Source: Terrimonas ginsenosidimutans
GTDB lineage: Bacteria; Bacteroidota; Bacteroidia; Chitinophagales; Chitinophagaceae
Reading direction: 5' to 3'
Length of the DNA stretch: 64,000 nucleotides
NCBI RefSeq assembly: GCF_022012415.1
Contig: NZ_JAKLTR010000002.1
Location: 496,001 to 560,000, forward strand
Position numbers and translations under genes: made by a program. Of the stretch, positions 34,133-42,514 are shown one piece after another. The notes beneath the pieces are model-generated. The model ran no database searches. It was given only the letters and a program-made list of their open reading frames with translations, and was not told where the DNA came from. How positions within the stretch are numbered: position 1 is the stretch's first letter; each line of letters begins with the position of its first letter.

Positions 34133-34671
34133 ATGGACAAAGCGACGTCTTTTATAATGCGGGGAGATGAAAAGCTTGAACAGGACTTCCGAAGATCATG
34201 GAAACTTGTTCAGAAATTCAACACCGCAGACTACGATGATAACGAACGAAAAAAAAGTATCCTTTTGGAATTGTTCGGTTCCGCGGGAGAAGGTATATCT
34301 ATTCAGCATAACTTTCATTGTGACCTGGGTTATAACATTCATGTTGGTAAAAACTTTCACGCGGGCTATAACTGCACCATACTCGATATGGCTGAAGTCC
34401 GGATTGGTGATAATTGTATTATCGCCCCCAATGTCGGCATCTATACGGCAGGACATAATATCAGTCCCGTTGATCGTCATAAGACAGGCCATGCCTATCC
34501 GATAACCATCGGCAACAATGTCTGGATAGGCGGGCATGTGGTGATCCTGGGCGGAGTAACGCTGGGAGATAATCAATAGTAGCTGCAGGGGCGGTGGTTA
34601 CTAAAGATGTTCCCGCGAATGTAATTGTGGGAGGTAACCCGGCGAGAAAGATAAAGGATATTGAAGGGTAG
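34133..34671 (+). pseudogene. Sugar O-acetyltransferase (Maa/LacA type), frameshifted near the 3' end
   Basis: The first 148 codons encode a hexapeptide-repeat acetyltransferase: N-terminal MDKATSFIMRGDEKLEQDF, then left-handed beta-helix repeats (HCDLGYNIHVGKNFHAGYNC, IGDNCIIAPNVGIYTAGHNI with the catalytic-type His, ITIGNNVWIGGHVVILGGVT). The frame stops at 34577-34579 in GDNQ*. In the next frame the missing end continues immediately: [20 protein letters not shown] and [10 protein letters not shown], ending at the TAG 34669-34671. One inserted T (GATAATTCAATAGTAGCT instead of GATAATCAATAG) restores DNSIVAAG. The gene is therefore broken by a one-base deletion near 34574, or the base call is wrong. 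The intact enzyme would acetylate a sugar hydroxyl using acetyl-CoA. Confidence 0.85.
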
Positions 34672-34744
34672 TGGGTGTATATTATTGAGAGGAGGCCCTC
34701 TCCAAACAGGGAGACGATCTGACGCGGGTCAGGCCTTGCGTCGG

Positions 34745-34776
34745 AAAACGAAACAGCCCCGAAGCGAGTCCGGGGC
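34745..34776 (-). terminator. Terminator of the GLPGLI/receptor operon
   Basis: GCCCCG (34756-34761) pairs with CGGGGC (34771-34776). Reading leftward the stem is followed by TGTTTCGTTTTCC. It lies 26 bp past the GLPGLI stop codon. Confidence 0.6.
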
Positions 34777-34801
34777 CGTCGGTATTTTCAACTTCATATC
34801 G

Positions 34802-35545
34802 TTATATCACAAATGCTAGCACCATCTTCTTTCCCCATTCCTGACCCTGGCTGAGCGCTTTATCCAATAATGTCAGCAACTCTTTCTTATTGGCTTTCTT
34901 TCCCTTTGTTGCAGGAGCGAGGGCTTTAGGTTCAACAGCACCCAGTGCCTGTACTTTTGTGGCAAACCAGGTTGTATGCAGTCTTGGAATACCAACGCCA
35001 AGGATCATCCCGGGCAAACCATTTGTACTTTCAGGACCACCGGTTACCTTGATCTCGTCTGTATAGAAGGCAAATACTGCAACTGTATCAAACAGGATCC
35101 CGATTGCTTTGCGGCATTCAAACCCGGCGATCACACGTGTATCGGGAGTGATCTTCCATTTGATCTTCGCCAGGCTATCCGTCACCAGGAAGGTTTCCTC
35201 AAATACAGGTTTCTGGGAAATGGTTGTACCCGCATCATAATCATTGAAGATCACATTCTGATCAGCAAACGGCTCCCACCACATGCCTTTGGGGATCTCC
35301 GCTTCTTTGACGCGCTTGTACACCGACTTATTTCCGTCGCTTGTAAAGTTGAAATAGCTGACCGTTTCCTTCGGCATATTGTCCTTTGCCTGTTCATACC
35401 ATTGAGGCTCGATCTCTTTGATCAGTGGCCACACTGAAACAGTTTTTGCAAAATCTATGCTTACTTTATCCAGGAAGATCTGCTGGGCTTTTACGCCAAA
35501 GCCGAATGTTGCAGCAAGAACGGTTATATAAATACGCTTAGTCAT
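34802..35545 (-). CDS. GLPGLI family protein
   Basis: A 247-aa exported protein with signal peptide (MTKRIYITVLAATFGFGVKA). It contains the family-defining motif, here GLPGMI in PESTNGLPGMILGVGIP (about residue 180), preceded by the usual KWKITPDTRVIAGFECRKA segment. GLPGLI proteins are Bacteroidota-specific, of unknown function, and are repeatedly found beside outer-membrane receptors. That is the case here: it starts 26 bp after the receptor stop codon on the same strand and is probably co-transcribed. Confidence 0.92.
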   Translation of the reverse strand: MTKRIYITVLAATFGFGVKAQQIFLDKVSIDFAKTVSVWPLIKEIEPQWYEQAKDNMPKETVSYFNFTSDGNKSVYKRVKEAEIPKGMWWEPFADQNVIFNDYDAGTTISQKPVFEETFLVTDSLAKIKWKITPDTRVIAGFECRKAIGILFDTVAVFAFYTDEIKVTGGPESTNGLPGMILGVGIPRLHTTWFATKVQALGAVEPKALAPATKGKKANKKELLTLLDKALSQGQEWGKKMVLAFVI

Positions 35546-35571
35546 TTTTAAACGATTAGGATTGGTTGTAA

Positions 35572-38328
35572 TTAATTGCTGCCGGGCATTTTGTTGAACG
35601 TCCAGTTTACAGAAAGCAGGAAGTAGCGTGCAAGACGGTCATAACGCTGCTCATTGATAAAGTTACTGTTGATCGTTCTGTCAAAACCAATGTTTTTGTT
35701 AAGAAGATCATGCGCAACCACGCCGATACGAAGCGACTTATCTTTCAGGAACTTCTTGTACAGGTTGGCATTCCATACAATGATGTTTACATTATTGGAG
35801 AAAGCTGGAGTTTTCTGGCGAAGGTTGAAATCCGCATCAGAGTCAAGCTCCAGGTTCCATGGAAGCTTCACATAAGCGTATGCACGGCCGCCATAGCTCC
35901 AGTAGTTATTATTGGCAGTCGGCCTGAGTGATGATTTGGAGATATTCCTGGTAATGGATGGTCCAATGTTGAAATTGAATTTTTCCGGGAAGTTGTAGTT
36001 CACTGTATAAGTCAGTCCGTAAGTACCATACGTGTTCATATTACGCTGACCATTGATGAAGTTTACATTGCGGCCTCCGTTGATCTCAGGTCTGATCTCA
36101 TGATTTAGTTTTTTAGGACTTTGACCAGAGTTCCAACCGCCATACAGGTAATAGTTGTAACCACCGTCAACGTTGATCGGATTGTAAGTTCTCTTGCCAA
36201 AGGAATCGACTGTACTGAATTGCGTAATAGCATTATCATTGAACGTAGCGCCTAAACCCATGTAAGTATACTTTCCGCTCAATACTTTATAGTCATTATA
36301 GTTGATATTGATATTGTGGTTGAAACCAACTTTAAGGTCGGGATTACCAATATAAATGTTCAGCGGGTCACTGTTGTTCGGCAATGGCTGCAGCTGGCTC
36401 AGGGAAGGCTGCACTGTATTTCCACGGTACGTGACGCCAATGCGCGTTTGCGTTTTCAGGTTATAACCGAACTGCACAGTAGGAGTGAAACCGGTAAAAT
36501 TATATTTGTTCTTTGTCTGGTTATCGAGATTCTTCATGTTCAGCTGTATGGCCGACAGTCCGGAACCAAATGCCATTCTCAGCTTTTTCCCCTGGTAACG
36601 GGCGAGAAGGCTTCCGCTGTTAGATGTTGCATCAAGATCGAAATTGTTACTGAATGTCTGGTTGTATTCTGTATACTTTCCATCAAAACCTCTGTCATAA
36701 CTGTTCCGGCGTGATTCAGAAACATTCTTGTTAAAGCTGTATTCTGTTACAAGGTTCCATTCGTTGTTTAAAGGCTCATTGAAGGTAACTTTTGCTCCGT
36801 AAGTGGTAGAATTACCGGTATTGATCTTTTGCTGATCGATCAAATCTGTAGAATCAACCAGGCCGTTTTTATAAAAACGGGTAGTAGATTGCAACAGGTT
36901 ATCAGACTCATCTTCGATCAAACCAAGTCGCAGGGTAGTGAGTAACTGGCGGTTCTTTTTCTTGAAAAGCTGTTTGTAGGTAAACACGTTGTCCAGCTGC
37001 TTTTTGCTGGAGCTGCCGGTGTTTGTACGGTCGTTGGTGTTTACAAACTGATTGTTCTCATCAAGTGCTTCACTATAGCTGACAGTCTGATTGTCTTTGA
37101 GGCGATAAGAACCAGCAGCCGTGTATTTAAATGAAGTAAGTGAATCGAGCTTCCATTCGTATTTGCCATTCACCGAATGTTGCTGGGAAAGCCCTTTACT
37201 TGAAGACGTTGAGTTGTTAAAGAAAGTCGTGTCTTCCAGCAGGGTTTGAGAATTCGTGATCGTGGTATTGGTCGTACCAAGCCTGTTGTAGAGATAAGAC
37301 AGATTCAACTTGTTCTTATCTTCTCTCCATTTGTCGCCAAATAAAGCTCCCGCAGTATATGCATTGGGCAAACCACGGAGTGACCAATCGTTAAACTCAC
37401 TGTCACCATCGCCATAACTATAATAATAGCCCATCAGTTCGTCATATTCATAGTCGTCTTCAATACCCATCTTGTTGCGGTCTTCCCAGCCAAGACTCCC
37501 TGTACTGATATTGCTTTTCGTTCCGTACACAGAGAACTTCTTGCTTCCTTTGAACCTGTTGAACATAACTTTTCCATTGTTCAGGTTATCAAAGTTTGTA
37601 CTGCCTTCAATCCGTCCAAAGTATCCCTTTCGCGCGCTTTCTTTCAGCTTAATATTAATGGTCTTATTTCCATCTCCCGAAGCTCCGATGCCTTTTAACT
37701 GATCTGCTTCAGATTTGGTTTCATAGACCTGCACTTTGTCAACGGCTTTTGCCCCGATGTTTTGCGTGGCAATGGTAGGGTCTGCACCAAAGAATTCTTC
37801 ACCATCCACCAGCACTTTGTCAACGCGTTTTCCCTGCGCCGTCACTTCACCTTTGCTGTTCACAGACATGCCCGGAATAACTTTCAGCAGCTCTTCCACC
37901 GTTGCACCTTCGCGCACCTTGAAGCTGTCTGCTGTAAATTCTGTGGTATCACCCTTTACCCGGATGGTATTGTTCGCACGAACGATCACCTCAGATAAAA
38001 GCTGACTTTTGGGTGTAAGCGGTATAGCGCCAAGATTCAGCTCCTCTCCGGCAGGGAGTTTGATCCTGTCAGAATAATCAGCAAACTTGGGGAAAGTGAC
38101 AAGCATAATATACTCACCACCTTCAAGGTTACCGATGTTAAATACTCCATTTGCGTTGGTCCGGGAAAATTTCACGAGTGTGGAATCAGCAGGTCGTAAT
38201 AAACTAATGACCGCATTAGAAAGATTTTTCTTCTCTAATGTGTCACGGGCACTCCCTTTGATAGATGAAGTCTGTGAAAAAGCGAATTGCGTAAAGCAAA
38301 CAAGTGTTACGAGTAGTAAGGCTCTCAT
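35572..38328 (-). CDS. TonB-dependent receptor-like outer membrane beta-barrel protein
   Basis: A 918-aa protein with signal peptide (LLLVTLVCFTQFAFSQ) and an N-terminal carboxypeptidase-regulatory-like Ig domain (SSIKGSARDTLEKKNLSNAV). A plug domain (EELLKVIPGMSVNSKGEVTA, KRVDKVLVDGEEFFGADP) is followed by a large C-terminal barrel of the OMP_b-brl_3 type. It lacks an obvious separate TonB box. In Bacteroidota such receptors import metal complexes, peptides or glycans; no SusD partner is adjacent, so a SUS-type polysaccharide system is unlikely. It is followed by the GLPGLI gene and divergent from glgB. Confidence 0.92.
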   Translation of the reverse strand: MRALLLVTLVCFTQFAFSQTSSIKGSARDTLEKKNLSNAVISLLRPADSTLVKFSRTNANGVFNIGNLEGGEYIMLVTFPKFADYSDRIKLPAGEELNLGAIPLTPKSQLLSEVIVRANNTIRVKGDTTEFTADSFKVREGATVEELLKVIPGMSVNSKGEVTAQGKRVDKVLVDGEEFFGADPTIATQNIGAKAVDKVQVYETKSEADQLKGIGASGDGNKTINIKLKESARKGYFGRIEGSTNFDNLNNGKVMFNRFKGSKKFSVYGTKSNISTGSLGWEDRNKMGIEDDYEYDELMGYYYSYGDGDSEFNDWSLRGLPNAYTAGALFGDKWREDKNKLNLSYLYNRLGTTNTTITNSQTLLEDTTFFNNSTSSSKGLSQQHSVNGKYEWKLDSLTSFKYTAAGSYRLKDNQTVSYSEALDENNQFVNTNDRTNTGSSSKKQLDNVFTYKQLFKKKNRQLLTTLRLGLIEDESDNLLQSTTRFYKNGLVDSTDLIDQQKINTGNSTTYGAKVTFNEPLNNEWNLVTEYSFNKNVSESRRNSYDRGFDGKYTEYNQTFSNNFDLDATSNSGSLLARYQGKKLRMAFGSGLSAIQLNMKNLDNQTKNKYNFTGFTPTVQFGYNLKTQTRIGVTYRGNTVQPSLSQLQPLPNNSDPLNIYIGNPDLKVGFNHNININYNDYKVLSGKYTYMGLGATFNDNAITQFSTVDSFGKRTYNPINVDGGYNYYLYGGWNSGQSPKKLNHEIRPEINGGRNVNFINGQRNMNTYGTYGLTYTVNYNFPEKFNFNIGPSITRNISKSSLRPTANNNYWSYGGRAYAYVKLPWNLELDSDADFNLRQKTPAFSNNVNIIVWNANLYKKFLKDKSLRIGVVAHDLLNKNIGFDRTINSNFINEQRYDRLARYFLLSVNWTFNKMPGSN

Positions 38329-38636
38329 GGCGGTTTTTGGTTGGGTGCAAAATATTGATACGTCAGGGTACTATATGCAATATTTATATGAACGACGCAA
38401 AAATGCTGATTTCCGGTTGTTAATCGCGGATGGAATCCTTTCGGCGCTGTTAATATTTCAATAAAAAGACGTAAGTTGTTCTCAGACGCATAAACCAGGA
38501 TAATCCATATAAATTGTTTCAGGACCATCCTGTAAATGGATTTAAGAGAAGGATCAGTAACAGAAAAACAAAAGAATTTAACGAAAAAATATTTCCATTG
38601 TCGAATCAGAAAGATAAATACGAGGAAACACATTTT

Positions 38637-40550
38637 GTGGATACGGGTAACCCTGTATGGAATTATTCCATGCTGACAGATGAGGATGTCAATAACTTTC
38701 AGAACGGAACCAATTATTCGATCTACAAAAAGTTCGGGTCTCATTCCGTGGAAGTAAACAATGTCTGGGGAATGTATTTTGCGGTTTGGGCACCGAATGC
38801 CACTAAAGTATCCGTGATCGGTCATTTTAATGACTGGAAACCGCACCAGTTTCCGTTAAGACCACGGTGGGATAACAGCGGGATCTGGGAAGGTTTTATC
38901 CCTGGCTTCAAACTCGGAGAAGCTTATAAATATCATATCACTGGATTCGAAGGTCGGGAAATTGAAAAAGGAGATCCGCTCGCCAATTTTTGGGAGCGGC
39001 GGCCATATACAGCTTCTATCACCTGGGATCTGCATTTCGACTGGAATGATCAGGAATGGATGCAGCAACGCCAAAAGCATAATGCGCTGAATGCCCCCTG
39101 GAGTGTTTATGAAGTGCATCTTGCCAGCTGGCAGCGCCCCGATGCCGGTGACGAAGAACGATATAACACTTATGACCAGATGTGTGAACTGCTTGTTCCG
39201 TATGTAAAGGAAATGGGGTTTACACATGTCGAGTTCATGCCGGTGATGGAGCATCCTTTCGATGGAAGCTGGGGATATCAGTGCATCGGCTTTTTCGCGG
39301 CCACATCACGGTTTGGAGATCCGCAGGGATTGATGCGCCTGATCGATGCCTTCCACCGGGAAGGGATCGGTGTGATCTTTGACTGGGTACCTTCACATTT
39401 CCCATATGATGCGCATGGACTCTTTATGTTCGACGGAACGCATACGTATGAATACGCAGATATGCGTAAAGGATTTCATCCCGACTGGAATAGTTATATT
39501 TTCAACTACAAACGCGGTGAAGTAAAATCATTCCTGATCAGCAGCGCACGTTTCTGGCTGGAACTGTTTCATATCGATGGGATCCGTGTGGATGCGGTCA
39601 GCTCCATGCTAAAGCTGAATTATTCAAGGGAAGAAGGAGAGTGGGAGCCTAATGAATATGGTGGTGACGGTAATCTTGAAGCCATTGCTTTTCTAAAAGA
39701 TCTTAATGAAACGATCTATCGCGATTTTCCGGATGTACAGACCATCGCAGAAGAAGCAACAGACTGGCCAGGGATCACACGCCCAACCTGGAATGGCGGA
39801 CTCGGATTTGGAATGAAATGGATGATGGGCTGGATGCATGATACGCTCGACTATTTCAAACTCGACCCCCTGCAGCGCGCAGGCGCACAGGATAAATTCG
39901 GCTTCAGCCTCATGTACTATTATGATGAGAATTTCATGCTGCCCCTGAGCCATGACGAAGTGGTACACGGGAAAAGCCCAATGGTCTATAAGATGCCGGG
40001 AGATGAATGGCAGAAGTTTGCTAATCTCCGGCTATTATACGCCTATATGTGGACCCACCCGGGAGCCAAACTGCTCTTTATGGGTAATGAATTTGGCCAG
40101 ACCACTGAATGGAACTACAAATCTGAATTGAACTGGCCGCTGCTCCAGCATGATCCACACCGTAAATTGAAGGATTGTGTGCAGGCGCTGAATGAACTGC
40201 TGAAAGCAGAACCAGCTCTGCACGAACTACAGTTCGATCCGCAAGGGTTCGACTGGGTGGATCTGAACCACCGGCAGGAATCTGTACTGAGTTTTCGCCG
40301 CCGTGGAAAAAATAAAGAAGATGATCTGCTGATTATTCTTAATATGACGCCGGTTGTAAGACGCGACTGGGAGATATACGTTGAGGGGAAGTCCTACTCG
40401 CAAGAGCTCTTTAATAGTGATAATCAACAGTTCTGGGGAACAGGTGATGTTTTCAACCCGCAGATCCGGTCAGAATTGGTTGATAAAGACTCGTTAAGAT
40501 ATCGGATCCTGATAAATTTGCCCCCATTAGGGGCTTTAATTATCAAATAA
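38637..40550 (+). CDS. glgB: 1,4-alpha-glucan branching enzyme GlgB
   Basis: GH13-family glycogen branching enzyme, which forms alpha-1,6 branches in glycogen. The N-terminal CBM48 domain reads FAVWAPNATKVSVIGHFNDW. Catalytic regions are visible: DWVPSHFPYDAHGL (region I), GIRVDAVSSML with the nucleophile Asp, IAEEATDWPG with the acid/base Glu, and LPLSHDEVVHGK. The start is uncertain: the frame is open from a TTG at 38514 (678 aa), with GTG at 38637 and the first ATG at 38670. GTG 38637 is chosen because it keeps the PVWNYS segment that precedes the domain in relatives. It lacks the extra N-terminal module of E. coli GlgB. It is divergent from the receptor gene. Confidence 0.95.
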   Translation: MDTGNPVWNYSMLTDEDVNNFQNGTNYSIYKKFGSHSVEVNNVWGMYFAVWAPNATKVSVIGHFNDWKPHQFPLRPRWDNSGIWEGFIPGFKLGEAYKYHITGFEGREIEKGDPLANFWERRPYTASITWDLHFDWNDQEWMQQRQKHNALNAPWSVYEVHLASWQRPDAGDEERYNTYDQMCELLVPYVKEMGFTHVEFMPVMEHPFDGSWGYQCIGFFAATSRFGDPQGLMRLIDAFHREGIGVIFDWVPSHFPYDAHGLFMFDGTHTYEYADMRKGFHPDWNSYIFNYKRGEVKSFLISSARFWLELFHIDGIRVDAVSSMLKLNYSREEGEWEPNEYGGDGNLEAIAFLKDLNETIYRDFPDVQTIAEEATDWPGITRPTWNGGLGFGMKWMMGWMHDTLDYFKLDPLQRAGAQDKFGFSLMYYYDENFMLPLSHDEVVHGKSPMVYKMPGDEWQKFANLRLLYAYMWTHPGAKLLFMGNEFGQTTEWNYKSELNWPLLQHDPHRKLKDCVQALNELLKAEPALHELQFDPQGFDWVDLNHRQESVLSFRRRGKNKEDDLLIILNMTPVVRRDWEIYVEGKSYSQELFNSDNQQFWGTGDVFNPQIRSELVDKDSLRYRILINLPPLGALIIK

Positions 40551-40637
40551 ATGATCTATTTTAGCGTTAGCTCAGGTGCCGAGAGGCAGTTGAATTGTTC
40601 GAAATCCGACGACTTACTATTAAAATCCATACTCCCA

Positions 40638-41681
40638 ATGATCCTAAAAACCCTACCCGTATTGGGTCTGTTTTGCAGTTTGACAGCTGCAGCCCAACCT
40701 TCAGACGCTCCGTCTGATAGTGCTAATTATTTTTTCCAGAAAGGCATAGAAGAAAAGACGAATGGCCGCAAGCTGGAATCCCTCAAAAATTTTGAAAAGG
40801 CTGTCGCCTATGATCGCAACAATAAGGAGATCATTGCTGAACTTGCGCTCGCTACGTTTGATCTCCGTAAATATCCACAATCACGCGAACACTATAAGAA
40901 GCTGAATGAGCTTGGTGATAATTCACCCGCTACCTATAAACAGTTAATGAATCTTTCCTATAACCTGCGTCAGCAGGATGATGTGATCATGTATGCAGGT
41001 AAACTGAAACAGGCTGATCCATCTGAGAAGGTGGCCTTCTTTATCGGAAAAGTAAGCTATGACCAGGAGAACTATGGTGAAGCGCTGAAACATCTCACTA
41101 TCGCTGCCAAAGAAGATCCAACCAATGCCGAAGTGCCTTATATGATCGCGCGCAGCTATGCAGATATGCAGAACTATAAGCAAAGTATTCCATTCTTTGT
41201 CAAAGCCGTTGAGCTTGATCCTTCCAAGAACAACTGGATGTATGAGCTTGGTTTGATCTACTACGCTATGCATGAAGATAAGAATGCACTGAAATACATC
41301 CTGCTCGCCGGAGAGAAAGGTTACAAACGCGACAATGATTACCTGGAGAACCTTGGTATTGCCTATCTGAATGCCGGCGATCTCGAACAGGGTGTTGCGA
41401 TCATCAAAGAGATCCTGCGTAAAAGACCAAGCGATATGAACATTCTGAATATGCTGGCTGAAGCTTACTACTTCAAGGGCAAATACGTAGAAGCAATGGA
41501 TTACTGGGATCAGATGCTTGCATATGACAAACAAAATGCATCTGCCTTGTACATGATCGGTATGTGCTATCAGAAAAAAGGAGAAAAGGATAAAGGACAG
41601 CAATTGTGTGATAAGGCAATTGAAATGGACCCAAGCCTTGCTTCTTTAAAACAGAAGAAACAAATGCCAGGCGGACTGTAA
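40638..41681 (+). CDS. Exported tetratricopeptide repeat protein
   Basis: From the ATG at 40638 the product has 347 aa, beginning with a clean signal peptide (MILKTLPVLGLFCSLTAAAQ); an earlier ATG at 40551 directly after the glgB stop would bury it. About eight TPR units follow, for example FEKAVAYDRNNKEIIAELAL, LTIAAKEDPTNAEVPYMIAR, FVKAVELDPSKNNWMYELGL and ALYMIGMCYQKKGEKDKGQQ. TPRs mediate protein-protein contacts; this one would act in the periplasm. It is 87 bp behind glgB and could share its transcript, although a functional link to glycogen is not implied. Closed by the hairpin at 41715-41742. Confidence 0.88.
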   Translation: MILKTLPVLGLFCSLTAAAQPSDAPSDSANYFFQKGIEEKTNGRKLESLKNFEKAVAYDRNNKEIIAELALATFDLRKYPQSREHYKKLNELGDNSPATYKQLMNLSYNLRQQDDVIMYAGKLKQADPSEKVAFFIGKVSYDQENYGEALKHLTIAAKEDPTNAEVPYMIARSYADMQNYKQSIPFFVKAVELDPSKNNWMYELGLIYYAMHEDKNALKYILLAGEKGYKRDNDYLENLGIAYLNAGDLEQGVAIIKEILRKRPSDMNILNMLAEAYYFKGKYVEAMDYWDQMLAYDKQNASALYMIGMCYQKKGEKDKGQQLCDKAIEMDPSLASLKQKKQMPGGL

Positions 41682-41714
41682 GTCTGGACCAAACAATATT
41701 TTACACTATCAGGC

Positions 41715-41742
41715 GTCTGGGATCTTCTCAGACGCTTTTTCT
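41715..41742 (+). terminator. Terminator after the TPR gene
   Basis: GCGTCTG (41715-41721) and CAGACGC (41731-41737), 9-nt loop, followed by TTTTTC. Confidence 0.82.
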
Positions 41743-42030
41743 TTGCTGCCTATTGGCAGTTGCATCATTGCTGCGCAACAGCAATAATCTTTTGGTCGCA
41801 GATATATTCTCAGAGGAGTACACTGATCAGTGTAGATTTTTTTTCAAGGCAGGCTTTCCCCGGAAAATAAGGATCAGATTGAAAAGTCGGCGAAGTTATT
41901 CCGCTTCTATTACCATCGTCTATTCATCGCCATACTTCCGTTATTTTCCCGGGAGATCCTGTGTTTTTCCCATGGATTCCCTTTTGCCTAATGCGATATT
42001 TACAACAGAGAAATTTCTTAGTCACCGTCA

Positions 42031-42065
42031 TTTTCAGGACTGGTGGAGGAGGGCAGTCCTGAAAA
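42031..42065. terminator. 12-bp perfect hairpin in a gene-free region
   Basis: TTTTCAGGACTG (42031-42042) pairs with CAGTCCTGAAAA (42054-42065), 11-nt loop; a T-run comes about 10 bp later. It may be the terminator of a decayed gene. Confidence 0.45.
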
Positions 42066-42295
42066 GGGCGGTGCGTTTTTTTATTGCATCTATGATCAAA
42101 AAAGGAAGAATGAGATAGGAATTGTGAAATGATACAATTGAAAAGTGGGCGACGACGGTCAAACGCAGCAATGCGGTTGCTGTCGTATGCCCATTTCTGG
42201 CCGGCGCGCGCGGCGGGTGATTGGATCATGAGCTAAACCCCCAATAACCCATAGCCCCCCGTCCACTACCAAACCTTTTGCGAGATACCAACCCA

Positions 42296-42430
42296 GAAAC
42301 CTTAGAACTAGTGAAACCTATAAACCCTTAGAACTTGTGAAACCTATGGAACCTTAGAATCTATGAAACCCTTCAAACTTTTAAACTCTTAAACTCTTAA
42401 ACTTTTAAACTACTAAACTTTCAAACCTCC
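42296..42430 (+). repeat. Low-complexity tract: about 26-bp units then seven 8-bp units
   Basis: Three imperfect units of about 26 bp built on CCTTAGAACTTGTGAAACCT run to about 42374. They pass into seven consecutive 8-bp units (42375-42430): AAACTTTT, AAACTCTT twice, AAACTTTT, AAACTACT, AAACTTTC, AAACCTCC. The tract ends about 85 bp upstream of the tail sheath start codon. Such a tract could vary in length by slippage. Confidence 0.8.
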
Positions 42431-42514
42431 CCACCTGCCTCCTCTCATCAAAACCACATCAGCTGAAAACATTGTACCTTAAGGGAACTTGTTCACCCCC
42501 GTAATAAAAAAGAA

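Larger units (their letters stand above)
41743..42514. other. 770-bp gene-poor region before the tail sheath gene
   Basis: Open frames on both strands (for example 41753-42118 plus, 41924-42229 minus) show no family pattern and look like chance. Contents recognised are a hairpin at 42031-42065 and a low-complexity repeat tract at 42296-42430. The sheath promoter should lie at the right end. Confidence 0.6.

Noticed and set aside
35572-38328. Polysaccharide utilization locus (SusC/SusD)
   Set aside because: No SusD-like gene, sigma/anti-sigma pair or glycoside hydrolase is next to the receptor; the neighbour is a GLPGLI protein.
40944-41603. 219-codon frame opposite the TPR gene
   Set aside because: Antisense shadow of a gene with clear TPR signatures.
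41753-42118. 121-codon plus-strand frame after the TPR gene
   Set aside because: Basic, low-complexity translation without family pattern, overlapped by an opposing frame and a hairpin; starts just inside the terminator region.
41924-42229. 101-codon minus-strand frame before the sheath gene
   Set aside because: Cys/His/Pro-rich random-looking translation, and the hairpin at 42031-42065 lies inside it.
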